IMG/VR virus record: IMGVR_UViG_3300018481_000010
Coordinates: 1-48,759 of that record
Strand: one strand, 5' to 3'
From: a virus
DNA: 48,759 bases
A program made the translations under genes and the position numbers. The notes beneath the pieces were generated by a model. That model had not been told where the DNA came from. It was given only the letters and a program-made list of their open reading frames with translations, and ran no database searches. The first letter of the stretch is position 1. Every line of letters starts with the position of its first letter. Positions 1-9,863 of this stretch are shown here, one piece after another.

Positions 1-123
1 GATCCCGGTCAGTTCACGTTCGAAGTCGCCGAACGTGATCTTCCCGTCACGGATATCGGCCGTGAGGTGGGTGACCTTGCTCGTGGGGCTGATCAGGCGC
101 TTCGCGATCCGGTCGAAGTCAAC
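1..123. repeat. Left copy of the 123-bp terminal direct repeat
   Basis: Bases 1-123 are identical to 48637-48759. Both copies lie inside the coding sequence of the giant protein and in the same frame, because the unit length of 48,636 is divisible by three. This is what an assembler leaves when it walks round a circular or circularly permuted molecule. A genuine short terminal redundancy of the packaged DNA cannot be excluded from sequence alone. Confidence 0.97.
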
Positions 124-3100
124 GGCGGCCGTGTTGCCGAAGATCAGGGGCCGCGCGGCCTCGGCCATCAGCGGACTCATGGCGACCTCGCCCGCGCCGG
201 ACGCCCACACGTCGGCCTCGCGCAGCCAGCGCATCGCGATCTCGCCCGAGTCGAGGGTCGAGTAGCGGACCTCCAGCCGGTGCCACAGGAGCGGGTTGAT
301 GGCGTCGAACCGACGCTTCATGTCCTTGCCAAGGAACTCGCGGTACATCCGGCGCTGGGCCTGCACCTTGGCCCTCGCTGGCATCGAACCCCGGCCGACC
401 CGCTGGAACTTGCCCCTGATCCCCTCGGCCCAGACCTCGTTCGCGACCCCACCGGCCTGCTGGAACGCGGCCTGATTGCCCCACAGGTAGGACATCGACC
501 GCTCCATGAAGTCGAACTTCGCGTACTCGTTCGACGCCATGTAGCGGTTCATCATCCGCTGGGCTTCCTCATCGAGTTCAGACGGCTCGACCCCGATGCG
601 GATGCCCCGCATCATCGCGAACGCGTACGGCTCGACGGCCTCCTGCGCTTGGAAGAAGAACGCCCAGCGGCCGAACTTGAGGTTGGGGTACAGGCGCTCC
701 GTGATCTCACCGAGTGCGTTGTGACCCGTCCGGGTCGCCAGCGAGGACTTGATCTTGCCGGTCAACTTCTGGGTTGCCCCGACCGTCAGCGTCCCGCCTT
801 CGAACGACAGCAGGACGGCGTCCTGAAGGTCGCGTGGCGTGATGGTCCCCTCGGCCAGCGCCTTCCCGATACCCTCGACCTTCTCGGCGGCCACCTTGAT
901 CTCGGCCATGCCCATGCCGCGAGGGGTGGTGCCCATCTCCGACGCCGTCCGCATGACCGACCCGAACAGGTCTTCGGCCTGCTTGACCGTCACGACGTGG
1001 GTGAACTTGCGGGACGGGTCCTCGACCAGCCGTGACACGAAGGACTTCTTGGCTTCGAAGAAGATGCGCTCGGTCGAGATGTCGCGCAACATCTTGTCGC
1101 GCAGCGATCCGAGTGTCCCGACGCCGGGGATACGGAGGCCGCCGATGCCCGTCGCCGGGTTGTACGGCTGGGCCACGTCATCGGCGGCATCGAGCCACGG
1201 CTTGGTGCTGATCAGCCGCCCGCCCTCGTTGTACTTCATCCGCCACTCGGCCCGGCCCACCGACTCGGGCCGCAGGCCCAGCGTGGAGTCGGTCCCCGAC
1301 AGCGTCCGGCCCACCCGTCGGATCACGCCCGGCAGTTCGTCCAGTTGGGCCTGCGTGAGTTCGATGACGAGGTCGTCCATGTGGTCATCGAGGTAGTTCT
1401 TCACGCTGTCCATCAGGACACGGTCTTCGTACCCCTCGACCACGAACATGCGAGCGAGGTCGTCGTACTGGCGGATCGCCCGCTTGACCTCATCGATGTC
1501 GCCCGCCTCGATGGCCGACAGCAGGGCCTCGGCCCGTGCCCGCGTGAGTTCATCGGCCCCGATGTACGTGACCCGATTGATGTGGGCGATCCTGACGGCG
1601 TCGTTCTGGACCGTCGGCAGGGCGATGGCCTTGCGGATCGCCTCCTTCACCTGCGACACCCGACGCCCGTAGTGCTGGGCGTGGATCATCGCGAGCATGT
1701 CCTCGTCGGCCGTGGCGATGAAGGCACGGACGGCGTCGTCGGCGATCTTGTTGTCGTAGATGACGTGCATGTGCTTCACGGCCTGCTCGCGAGCCGACTC
1801 CAGCACCTGCTCGCGGGTCTGCTTGCCGACCGGCACGAAGTCCTTCTTGCGGCGGCGGATGTACGCCTCGACCCAGTGCCCGAACGACTGGCCGAAGCCG
1901 CGTGCCAGCCGGTCCTCGATGACCTGCGTCGGCCGGACGGCTTCGGCCCCGTCCATCGGGACGAGGTTGGTCCGCAGCACGTCGTCGGCCAGCATCTCGC
2001 CCGCCGTGCCCCGGCCCATGTTGCCGATGAAGATGCCGAACGACTGGTTGAAGTTGGCGTCCATGCCGTGGGCCTTGGCGAAGTCCTGCATCCCGATGTA
2101 GTTGTCGATGCCGAACGCGTTCGCGCCCCCGCGCGTGGCCTCCGACGAGAGGTGCGCGTTCATGAGCGGGCTGTTGTTGCGGATGCCGATCTCGGCGAAG
2201 TTGAAGTTGACGGCCTTGACGACCTGATAGACCCCGGTCAGCCGCTGGCCCTGATCCAGTTGCATCGCCAACTGCTGGCGCTTGGGCAGTTGGCTGATCG
2301 TGATCGCCGCCTGCTCCGGGTCGATACCCTGCTTCACGGCCTCCAAGAACAACTCGTTGGTGACCGTGTCGGACTTCATCATCCGGTCCAACTTGCCCGG
2401 ACTCATGCGGCTCGACAGGTCCCGGTACAGGTTGCCCGTGATCTGATCGGCGATCTCGGTACCGTGCTTCTCGGCGAGTGACCGGAAGAACGCCCCGCCA
2501 GCCGTCCGGGCAGCCGTAGCCCCGGAGCGGGCGATGATGCCCGTCCCGAAGTCGGCCAGCAGCAGGGGATCGGTGAAGATCGAGAAGCCAAGGTTGAGCA
2601 GCGCCCCGCCGATGTTCCCCTCGGCGTTCGCGATGGGCTGGCCCGCCATGACCAGTTCGTCAAGCAGTTGCTCGTCGCTGATCTTGCCGCTCTTGGCGTT
2701 CTGCCAGACCTGCTGCAACTCGGGCGACACGGCGCTCTGGGGCAGGTTCTTGAAGTCCTGTGCTCGGCTGGTCATGCCGATCAGGCCACGCTGGGTCATG
2801 TTGCCCAGCAGCATCAGGCCACCCATCAACTGGCCGACTGTCTCGCCAAGGTTGGTCGGGGCGTAGTCGAGGTCGCGCATCAGCGCCCAGTCGTCGCCAC
2901 CGTTGGCCTCGCGCTCGGCCCGCTTCTTCTCGCGGACAGCGCGGGCCTCCTCGCCCATGTCGCCCAGCAGCGAGAGCATCGAGAGCGGGTTGTTGCGGAG
3001 TTCGGCCGTCATCCGCTCGTACGCGGCAGGGTCGTTCTGCTGGATGTAGGTCATCGTCGCGAGCGGGTTCTGGACGGGGATCGATGCGATGGCCCCAAGG

Positions 3101-3465
3101 GCCGTGGCAACCGGGGACACGACCGTGCCCAGCGGCCCGCCCGCGAACCGGCCGATGCGTGACCCGATCATCGCCCCGGCGTTCGGGTCACCAAGGATGC
3201 CGCCGATGGTCCGGCCAACGCTGATCCCGACCCCGGCCCCGATCCCGGCCCCGATCTGGGCCGCGCCCTCGCCCGCCTCTGCCGCCGACCGGGCGAACAT
3301 CGAGGGGTTGAGGTTGACCTTGCCAAGGTTGGCGTACAGGCTCTCGGGCGTGTCCTCGGGATAGAACTGGTTCTGGGGCGACGGAGACATGAACGTGTTG
3401 TTCACCAGCCCGTTGCCGTACTCCTGCGGACGGACCCAGCGGGCCGTCCGGTCGAGGGAGTCCAT
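1..3465 (-). CDS. Giant polyvalent virion protein, N-terminal part (residues 1-1155 of 2835)
   Basis: This frame starts at ATG 3465, overlapping the stop of the upstream gene as ATGA. I read it codon by codon to base 1 with no stop, and it continues at base 48636 to the stop at 43594. The full protein has 2835 residues. Residues about 16-55 are Asn- and Pro-rich. Residues about 56-135 form a long Gly/Ala/Ile-rich hydrophobic stretch with glycine-zipper character, which could insert into a membrane. The rest of this half is charged and probably helical, with no enzyme motif that I recognise. The place between portal and scaffold genes and the great length fit an internal virion protein ejected with the DNA, of the type called large polyvalent proteins. 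Function is inferred from context; the continuous frame is seen directly. Confidence 0.9.
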   Translation of the reverse strand, partial: MDSLDRTARWVRPQEYGNGLVNNTFMSPSPQNQFYPEDTPESLYANLGKVNLNPSMFARSAAEAGEGAAQIGAGIGAGVGISVGRTIGGILGDPNAGAMIGSRIGRFAGGPLGTVVSPVATALGAIASIPVQNPLATMTYIQQNDPAAYERMTAELRNNPLSMLSLLGDMGEEARAVREKKRAEREANGGDDWALMRDLDYAPTNLGETVGQLMGGLMLLGNMTQRGLIGMTSRAQDFKNLPQSAVSPELQQVWQNAKSGKISDEQLLDELVMAGQPIANAEGNIGGALLNLGFSIFTDPLLLADFGTGIIARSGATAARTAGGAFFRSLAEKHGTEIADQITGNLYRDLSSRMSPGKLDRMMKSDTVTNELFLEAVKQGIDPEQAAITISQLPKRQQLAMQLDQGQRLTGVYQVVKAVNFNFAEIGIRNNSPLMNAHLSSEATRGGANAFGIDNYIGMQDFAKAHGMDANFNQSFGIFIGNMGRGTAGEMLADDVLRTNLVPMDGAEAVRPTQVIEDRLARGFGQSFGHWVEAYIRRRKKDFVPVGKQTREQVLESAREQAVKHMHVIYDNKIADDAVRAFIATADEDMLAMIHAQHYGRRVSQVKEAIRKAIALPTVQNDAVRIAHINRVTYIGADELTRARAEALLSAIEAGDIDEVKRAIRQYDDLARMFVVEGYEDRVLMDSVKNYLDDHMDDLVIELTQAQLDELPGVIRRVGRTLSGTDSTLGLRPESVGRAEWRMKYNEGGRLISTKPWLDAADDVAQPYNPATGIGGLRIPGVGTLGSLRDKMLRDISTERIFFEAKKSFVSRLVEDPSRKFTHVVTVKQAEDLFGSVMRTASEMGTTPRGMGMAEIKVAAEKVEGIGKALAEGTITPRDLQDAVLLSFEGGTLTVGATQKLTGKIKSSLATRTGHNALGEITERLYPNLKFGRWAFFFQAQEAVEPYAFAMMRGIRIGVEPSELDEEAQRMMNRYMASNEYAKFDFMERSMSYLWGNQAAFQQAGGVANEVWAEGIRGKFQRVGRGSMPARAKVQAQRRMYREFLGKDMKRRFDAINPLLWHRLEVRYSTLDSGEIAMRWLREADVWASGAGEVAMSPLMAEAARPLIFGNTAAVDFDRIAKRLISPTSKVTHLTADIRDGKITFGDFERELTGI

Positions 3466-6143
3466 CAGAGTGCGATGTTCCCGCGCTTACCCGCCGACCC
3501 GCCCTGCGTGAGGCTCGTAGGCTTCGACACGCCCGTGTAGCCCGTGGTGGCCTGCGGGGTCACGAACGGCTCCTGCTTGATGGTCGTCGGGGTCGGGGAC
3601 GGAACGGCCGACGGGACGGCGGGCGGGGGCGCGTTGACGACCTGCGTCGGGGTGGTGACGGTCCGGGTGCGGACCGGACCCAGCGCGGCGTTGATACGCG
3701 GCGACATCGAGCGGAACATCGACTGCCCGAAGAACGTGCTGTCGAAGACCGGGACCTCGCCCGTCCGCTCGGGGATCGTGGTCGGTCCCGCTCCCGCGAC
3801 CCCGCCGCGCGTGAGGTAGGCCGCGATGGACTGGGCATGCTGGGTGCTGATCTGCGGGCTGGTGAGCAACTTCTGGAGCGTCCAGTTGGACCCGCCGGGG
3901 ATGCCCGACAGGCTGGGCAGGCCGGTCTGGGGATCGATGTCGTTGGCCGTCAGGCTGGACGGGTAGTAGACATCGCCGCTCTTCCTCGCATCGATCTGCC
4001 ACGACTCCACGTCCCTGACCAGCCCGGCGCGCAGCGGGGCATCGTCAATCGCCCGGCGCTCCATGTTGGCGGCACGCTCGGCCTCGGCCCGCGACTGCAT
4101 CGCGTTGAGCACGCGCTCGCGGTCAGTCTCAGGACCGTAGAACCGGATCGTCTGCTTGTTGTTGACCGACAGCCTGATCTCGTTGCCCAGAGCGGCTTGG
4201 AAGCCCTGCTCGCCACCGGCTGCGCGGGCGTTCTGCATCGTCTTGGTCGGGTGGGCCGTGTAGTACTCGGCCTCCTGCTGGATGTAGTCCTCGTCGGGCA
4301 TGTTGCTGATCCGGCGGGCGTCCACGTCGGAGGCCCGCATCCGGGCCTGAAGGATCGACGCCTGTGACCCGATGACGAACGTGCTGCCATCGGCCCCCGT
4401 CTTGCCGGTCATCAGCCCGGCACGGTCGATCCAGTCATCCGGGTTGGGCTTGGCGTTGCCCGTGAGGCCCGTGATCCTGATCGCCCCCGTGGCCTCATCG
4501 ATGTCGGTCTTCGACGTGGCCGTGACCGGAATGGGCGACACGTGGCTCCATCGGAGTTCGCCGTCCACGTAGATGCCGTACAGGGTGGTCGGTGCCGTCC
4601 CGCCGCCCGTGTCGAAGGCGACCGTGTAGCCCTGAGTCTCGTCCCGGTTGAGTTGGACCTTCTCCCCGACGCCCTCACGGGTGTTGGGGTCCATGCCCTT
4701 GTACGCCTCGATGGTGATCGGGGCACCGATGTACGCCTGCCGGACGCCCGTCGTGCTGCTGGGCATGATGAACACGTCCCTGCCCGACAGGCGCGGATCG
4801 CCCAGCGGGACCACGGCCCAGCCCTCGGGCTTGTTGCCCGCCTTGCCCTTCTTGTCGCCCCCGATCCCCATCAGGACGGCCTTGCCCGACCGCAGGTCTT
4901 CGTCCTGCTGGAGGACGATGCTTGCCTGTTCGCCGACCTTGGCGGCCATGGTGGCCTGACCACCGGGCAGGTTGCCGTACGGGTCGTCCCAGATGGACGA
5001 GTCGCGGGGCTTGCCGTCGAGTGCCGCGATGGTGCCCTCGACCTGCCCCATGAGGTCCACGGCGAACTGGTTGTGGGGCTTGCCCGACAGCGGATCGAAC
5101 CCCGACGGGAGTTCGTCCTCGACCATCCGCTTGCCCTCAGTCGCGAACCAGTCCCGGTTCTCACGGATCGCGGCAGCGACCTCGGAGGGCTGGGCCGTCG
5201 GATCGGCGAGGATGTTGTTCAGTTCGCGGCCACGCCGGTCGGCGATCTCCTGAAACGCAGCCGTCCCGATAGACACCGACGCGGCGTCGGCCATCCCCTG
5301 CTCGCGGCCCAGCCGGGTCACGTCGGCGTCGTGGTTGCCCGACTTGACGGCGCGGGTCTTCTCGATCCCCAGCCCGGTCTGCTTGCGCCGGATCAGGCGG
5401 TCGATGTCGGCCTCGGTGAAGTTGCCCGAGAAGTTCGGGTCGTCCATGGCCTTGATCAGGTCGGCCTTGCCCTGCGCCATCGACGGGTCGTTGTTGAGCC
5501 GGAACAGGAAGTTGTTCAGGAGCGCCGGGTCGTTGAACGCCGCCCAGCCGCCGTTGTTCGACGTGTCAATGTCCGAACGCTTCACGTGCTGGTTCATGAC
5601 CATGTATTCCATGATCGAGGACTCAAACTGGTCCCACGGCTTCTCGTACTTCTCCCACGTCGCGTTCTGGTTCTTCTGGTAACGGGCCTCGCGGGCGGCG
5701 TAGTCAGACGAGGCCGACCCGCGCGCAGCGGCATCGCGGAACTCGGCTGCCTTGGTCATCAGCATCCGGTAGTTGGCCGAGTTCTGCGGCATCTTCCGCG
5801 CCCACTTCTCGTAGAACGCGGCCATCTCGCCTTCGCTGATGTCCTTCTGCTTGTAGTCGAGGTACGCCTTCGTTTCGGCGATGTTGAACTGGAAGGCGTG
5901 CAACTGGTTGTTGTAGTAGTCCCACATCGGGTCGTCCTTGGACACCCCGTCGCGGCGCTCCGTCCAGTACTTGAGCATCTGGTCGTCGGTGACCTTCTTG
6001 CCTTCGAACAGGCCGCCGCCCTTCCACGCCTCCTCGATGTTCGTGTCACGGACGCGCTGGTACTCCTGCGCGAGTGACACGATGGTGGCGGTCAGGGACG
6101 GCGCGCTGCGCGGAAGTCGCCCGAACCGCGCCCGGCGGGCCAC
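3465..6143 (-). CDS. Large virion-protein candidate between portal and giant protein (892 aa)
   Basis: I do not recognise this family. The start is GTG 6143, three bases after the portal stop, and the stop overlaps the ATG of the giant protein. The N-terminal 150 residues are rich in Trp, Tyr, Lys and Glu and look helical. A middle region (about 380-560) has beta-type, Gly/Thr-rich sequence. The last 90 residues are a Pro/Thr/Val-rich tail likely to be disordered, containing TPQATTG, which recurs in the small basic protein at 28351-28680. Its position in the packaging/head block suggests a structural or internal virion protein, perhaps injected together with the giant protein. No catalytic motif is apparent. 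Confidence 0.8.
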   Translation of the reverse strand: MARRARFGRLPRSAPSLTATIVSLAQEYQRVRDTNIEEAWKGGGLFEGKKVTDDQMLKYWTERRDGVSKDDPMWDYYNNQLHAFQFNIAETKAYLDYKQKDISEGEMAAFYEKWARKMPQNSANYRMLMTKAAEFRDAAARGSASSDYAAREARYQKNQNATWEKYEKPWDQFESSIMEYMVMNQHVKRSDIDTSNNGGWAAFNDPALLNNFLFRLNNDPSMAQGKADLIKAMDDPNFSGNFTEADIDRLIRRKQTGLGIEKTRAVKSGNHDADVTRLGREQGMADAASVSIGTAAFQEIADRRGRELNNILADPTAQPSEVAAAIRENRDWFATEGKRMVEDELPSGFDPLSGKPHNQFAVDLMGQVEGTIAALDGKPRDSSIWDDPYGNLPGGQATMAAKVGEQASIVLQQDEDLRSGKAVLMGIGGDKKGKAGNKPEGWAVVPLGDPRLSGRDVFIMPSSTTGVRQAYIGAPITIEAYKGMDPNTREGVGEKVQLNRDETQGYTVAFDTGGGTAPTTLYGIYVDGELRWSHVSPIPVTATSKTDIDEATGAIRITGLTGNAKPNPDDWIDRAGLMTGKTGADGSTFVIGSQASILQARMRASDVDARRISNMPDEDYIQQEAEYYTAHPTKTMQNARAAGGEQGFQAALGNEIRLSVNNKQTIRFYGPETDRERVLNAMQSRAEAERAANMERRAIDDAPLRAGLVRDVESWQIDARKSGDVYYPSSLTANDIDPQTGLPSLSGIPGGSNWTLQKLLTSPQISTQHAQSIAAYLTRGGVAGAGPTTIPERTGEVPVFDSTFFGQSMFRSMSPRINAALGPVRTRTVTTPTQVVNAPPPAVPSAVPSPTPTTIKQEPFVTPQATTGYTGVSKPTSLTQGGSAGKRGNIAL

Positions 6144-6146
6144 CGG

Positions 6147-8159
6147 CTACGCCTCTTCTTCGGGCGGCGGGCCGCCGCCCAGTTCCTGCTGGAACAGCAG
6201 GCGGTTCGTGGCCTCGCCCTCCTTGACCATCGTCTGGGCCATGACCTCGCCACCGCCCTCGGGCATGACCGGACCGGCCCCCGGAGGAGCACCCTCGACG
6301 TTGCCGGGCAGGGCCTCGTTGGCCGGGATCGGCTGCTCACCCGAACCGGGCTGCCCAGCAGCCGCGCCCATCGCACCACGCATGTCGTTCATCGCCTGTT
6401 CCTGCGTCGGCGGCCCACCGGCCCCCGGAGGACCACCGGCCCCCATGCCCTGCACGGCCTGCTGGGCGTTCTGGTAGCCCATGGCCTGCAACTGGGTGGC
6501 GACGGCGGCGATGACCTGCACGGCGGCCGGGTTGAGGGCCACGTCGGTCTGCTCGGTGCGGATGATGTTCTGCTCGGCCTCGGGATCGTCCACCCCGGTG
6601 CGGTCCATGCCACGGATGGCCGACCACAACTTGCCGTCCACGAGGGTCCGGGCGATCTGGGCCGTTTCCATGTCGTCGCGCGGGGTGAGCGAGGGGCTGA
6701 CCACGTCGAGCCGACCGCCCCCGGCGAGGATCGGCTCCAGATCGGGAGCCTTGTTGCCCCACACCGTCCGGGCCAGCGCCCAGATGTCCTTGCGCCAGCG
6801 GTAGAACAGGTCACGCTTCATCGAGATGCGAGTCTCGTAGTTCGCGACCAGTGCGTTGATGGCCTTGCTCGATGACATCACGGACGCGGGCGCAAGGCCA
6901 CGCAACAGGTCGTTCAGGCCACTGACATCGACCATCTCCTTGTCGATGCGGGTCATGAACTGCTCCAACTGGAACTCGGGCATCCACGGGGTGATGCCCT
7001 CGACCCGGTTGCCTGCTCCCGGTGCGATCACCTGATTGGGCTTCGGCCGCAGCCCGACCGGGACCTGATCGGGCGACTCGGGACCGACCAACTGCCAGTA
7101 CTGGGCGTTCACGATGTTGTGCATCAACTGCGACCCGCTGGTCAGCCGCTCGTCCTTCTCGCGGATCAACTGCTCGATGTCGAACAGTTCGGGGCGACCG
7201 TTGGGCACGCCGGGGATGTACGAGTTGAACAACGGCACGTACGGGATCACGCCCTCGTACTCGTTGAACTTCATGTTCTGGGCGACCTTGTTGCCCACGA
7301 TGATCGCGTTCCACGTGTCGTGGGTGATCGGCTTCAACTTGCCGTTCGCGGGCGGGCGACGGGCCTTGGGCTGGCGGTACCAGTAGTCCGTGACCTCGAT
7401 GGACCCGCCCATCCACATGGCCCGCCGCGCCATCGTCCACGACCCGAAGGACGTGATCGGCATCAGGTACGGGTAGGACTGACCGCTGCTGTCCTTGCGC
7501 TCGACGGCACACAGGCCGTACTGGGCGAAGATCGCCTCGGGGGTCATCAGGTACGAGTAGGCCGCCCAGTCGAGCGAGCGGTAGTCGCTCTGGCCCCAGC
7601 CCAGCCACAGGTTCCGGGGCTGGTCGATGATGTCCACGCGGGGGAAGCCCAGATCGCGGTCCCACCAGACCTTGGCAGCCGTCCGGCCGTAGAGGCCCTT
7701 CACGACACACGCCTTGTGGCTGATCAGGTTCAGCCCGATCTCTTCGCGCCACGCCCCGTACAGCCGCTCGCACATCGCCGCCATCTGGCGGGCGGGCGGG
7801 CTGTCCACGACCGGCACGATGTTCTCGATGGGCGGCACGGCTTGGAGGGCAGCCGGGATGTCCACGTAGATCGGCGGCGTGTTGATCGACAGGTGGGCCT
7901 TGCCGGGCAACTGGGCGCTGGAGTGGTACCACCAGTGACTGGCCCCGCCCTTGGCGAGGATCGCCTCGTCGGGCGGGTAGTACAGGGAGTCCCAGCGGTC
8001 GCATGCCGACACGAACGTCTGCTGATCAGACCACAACTGGGACCGGCGCTGCTGGAGGTCTTGGAGGAGGTCGAGTTCCCCCTCGGCGTACTGCCCGCCC
8101 GAGAAGTCGGCCTGCGAGAACTCGATGGCCTTGTTCAGGTCGAGGACGGCAAGCGCCAC
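6147..8159 (-). CDS. Portal protein
   Basis: 670 residues, starting at GTG 8159 behind a GAGGGG ribosome-binding site. It follows the large terminase gene, the usual place for a portal. The N-terminal half has the aromatic-rich pattern of phage portal proteins (for example SHWWYHSSAQ and NLWLGWGQSDYRS). A central helical part around residues 395-450 includes MSSSKAINALVANYETR, like the stem region of portals that thread DNA. The C-terminal 130 residues are low-complexity Gly/Ala/Pro/Gln and end in EEEA. A dodecameric portal forms the capsid vertex for DNA entry and exit and binds the terminase. The assignment rests on gene order, size and sequence style, without a database search. Confidence 0.82.
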   Translation of the reverse strand: MALAVLDLNKAIEFSQADFSGGQYAEGELDLLQDLQQRRSQLWSDQQTFVSACDRWDSLYYPPDEAILAKGGASHWWYHSSAQLPGKAHLSINTPPIYVDIPAALQAVPPIENIVPVVDSPPARQMAAMCERLYGAWREEIGLNLISHKACVVKGLYGRTAAKVWWDRDLGFPRVDIIDQPRNLWLGWGQSDYRSLDWAAYSYLMTPEAIFAQYGLCAVERKDSSGQSYPYLMPITSFGSWTMARRAMWMGGSIEVTDYWYRQPKARRPPANGKLKPITHDTWNAIIVGNKVAQNMKFNEYEGVIPYVPLFNSYIPGVPNGRPELFDIEQLIREKDERLTSGSQLMHNIVNAQYWQLVGPESPDQVPVGLRPKPNQVIAPGAGNRVEGITPWMPEFQLEQFMTRIDKEMVDVSGLNDLLRGLAPASVMSSSKAINALVANYETRISMKRDLFYRWRKDIWALARTVWGNKAPDLEPILAGGGRLDVVSPSLTPRDDMETAQIARTLVDGKLWSAIRGMDRTGVDDPEAEQNIIRTEQTDVALNPAAVQVIAAVATQLQAMGYQNAQQAVQGMGAGGPPGAGGPPTQEQAMNDMRGAMGAAAGQPGSGEQPIPANEALPGNVEGAPPGAGPVMPEGGGEVMAQTMVKEGEATNRLLFQQELGGGPPPEEEA

Positions 8160-8168
8160 GAGTACCCC

Positions 8169-9863
8169 TCAGTGGGTCTGGGCTGCCTTCAGGCGGGCCA
8201 GCAGTTCCGCGCTGAACTGTACACCGGGCTGATCCGGCTGAAAGTAGTCGAACGGGACGGCCGGGGCGGCGGCCCCCGGATTGAGCCGGGCCACGTCCAC
8301 GGCGACAGCGAGGCACATGACCGCGTCCTGCTCGATCTTGCGGTCGTCCAGTTTGTAGCCCAGCAACTGGCGACGGACGCCCAGCCACTTGCCGGACTTG
8401 GGCAACCTCAGTCGCCCCTCCTCGATCACCTTCTTCAACTGGTTCAGAAGCATCAACTTCTTCTGGCGCGTGCCGCCGAACTCGACCATCCGTACGGGGA
8501 TGGGGAGTAAGTCGCGGAACATCTTGCCGCCGAAGCCCGTGGCGTCGATCCCGGTCGCACATGTGACCCGATGGACCGGGTCGCTGTACGCGTTGTGGCC
8601 GTGCATCGCCAGCCCGGCGACCGACATCCCGGTCTGCCGACCGGACAGGCGATCCACCCACACCCCGTCCCAGCGGTAGCCCGCCGTGATGTCGAGGACC
8701 ATGCCCCACGTCGAGTCGAACGTCAGGGCGGGATCGATCCCCTGCACGTAACGATGGCCGCGCTTGGCAGGCTCGGTCGTCGGCATCTCGTCCACGAACA
8801 CGGCCTCGACCGACTGTGACCCGAAGAACGCCTCGCGTGACTCGATGGCGAAGCCGTCGATGTTCTGGGGGATCAGGTAGGGCGGCATGGCCGCCACGAT
8901 CCGGTCGAACATCTTGGCGTCGATCCCGAACCCGATGTTCTCGCGGGTGCTGATCCGCAGGCTGTACGAGTCGATCTTCTTGTCCGGGTTGTCGGGGTTG
9001 CCTTCCTGCCACTTGTCGGCGTACGCGGTCAGGCCCTCGGTCATCGTGCCGATCAGGAAGAGTTGTCCACCGGTACTCAACCGTCGGTTGTGGAGAACTT
9101 CATCGATCACGAAGTCGAAGTTGGGTTCGAAGGCGCACTCATCGAAGGACTCGCCGTCCATGTCCTTGCCGAGTGACCCGATGGCCCGCTCGCCGGTTGT
9201 ACGGAAATGGATAGTTCCGCCGCCCAGCAGGGGGTGGAGCCGGATCATCAGGTACTCGCCCCGGTACTTCTTCGACCAGTCGGCGACGGACGGCCCCAGC
9301 GTTTCGGTCAGAGGGCAGCCCGCCTCCTGCGCCTCGTGCGTACCCGAGAGCAACTTGGTGATCTCGTAGAAGACCAGTTCGGCGACCTCGCTGTGGACGC
9401 CGAAGTGGAACCACTCGTAGGTGAGCACCAGCCACCGCTCGACCGACCGGATGTCGAGCGGGTTGGGCGGTCGCTTGCCCATCTTGAACATGGTCGAGTG
9501 GAGGACCACGACGGCGAGGCCCAGCGTCTTCCCGGCCCGGTTGCCCGCCGCGACGGCCGTCGTCAGGTAGCGCGGCTGCCAGCGCGACTCGTCGCGGACG
9601 ATGTACGCCCGGAACAGCCGCGACTGGCCGGGGTGTGGCTTGAAGCCAAGGAACCGCTCGCAGAAGAAGTCCACGTCCCAGCGGGCGCGCAGCATGTCCG
9701 ACGCGAAGTTGGTCTGGGCGAACGCCCCGAATGTCTCGGGACCCTTGGCCGTGGCCGCTGCGCCCAGCACGGCCTTGGCCCTGCGCGACCGGCCCGTCGT
9801 CGGGTTCTTCGCGTCCTTGTCCCGTGACTCCAGCCGACCTCGTGTCGTCGCGAGGTCGGGCAT
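8169..9863 (-). CDS. terL: Terminase large subunit (ATPase and nuclease)
   Basis: 564 residues. Walker A motif GNRAGKT is at residues 107-113, a Walker-B-like acidic pair in GESFDECAF at about 238-245, and a coupling-type motif GTMTE at about 272-276. The C-terminal nuclease half shows acidic residues in GIDPALTFDSTWG (D377) and IDATGFGG, consistent with an RNase H-like fold. The enzyme packages DNA into proheads by ATP hydrolysis and cuts the concatemer. The start ATG 9863 overlaps the small-subunit stop (TGATG) and carries the recurrent GTGACCTGAT motif. There is little Shine-Dalgarno sequence, so translational coupling is likely. Confidence 0.93.
   Translation of the reverse strand: MPDLATTRGRLESRDKDAKNPTTGRSRRAKAVLGAAATAKGPETFGAFAQTNFASDMLRARWDVDFFCERFLGFKPHPGQSRLFRAYIVRDESRWQPRYLTTAVAAGNRAGKTLGLAVVVLHSTMFKMGKRPPNPLDIRSVERWLVLTYEWFHFGVHSEVAELVFYEITKLLSGTHEAQEAGCPLTETLGPSVADWSKKYRGEYLMIRLHPLLGGGTIHFRTTGERAIGSLGKDMDGESFDECAFEPNFDFVIDEVLHNRRLSTGGQLFLIGTMTEGLTAYADKWQEGNPDNPDKKIDSYSLRISTRENIGFGIDAKMFDRIVAAMPPYLIPQNIDGFAIESREAFFGSQSVEAVFVDEMPTTEPAKRGHRYVQGIDPALTFDSTWGMVLDITAGYRWDGVWVDRLSGRQTGMSVAGLAMHGHNAYSDPVHRVTCATGIDATGFGGKMFRDLLPIPVRMVEFGGTRQKKLMLLNQLKKVIEEGRLRLPKSGKWLGVRRQLLGYKLDDRKIEQDAVMCLAVAVDVARLNPGAAAPAVPFDYFQPDQPGVQFSAELLARLKAAQTH

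Noticed and set aside
67-2481. Long rightward open frames (322 and 378 codons) over the left end
   Set aside because: They are antisense to the continuous frame of the giant protein, have Arg/Leu/Asp-rich antisense composition and no ribosome-binding sites. High GC makes such frames common.
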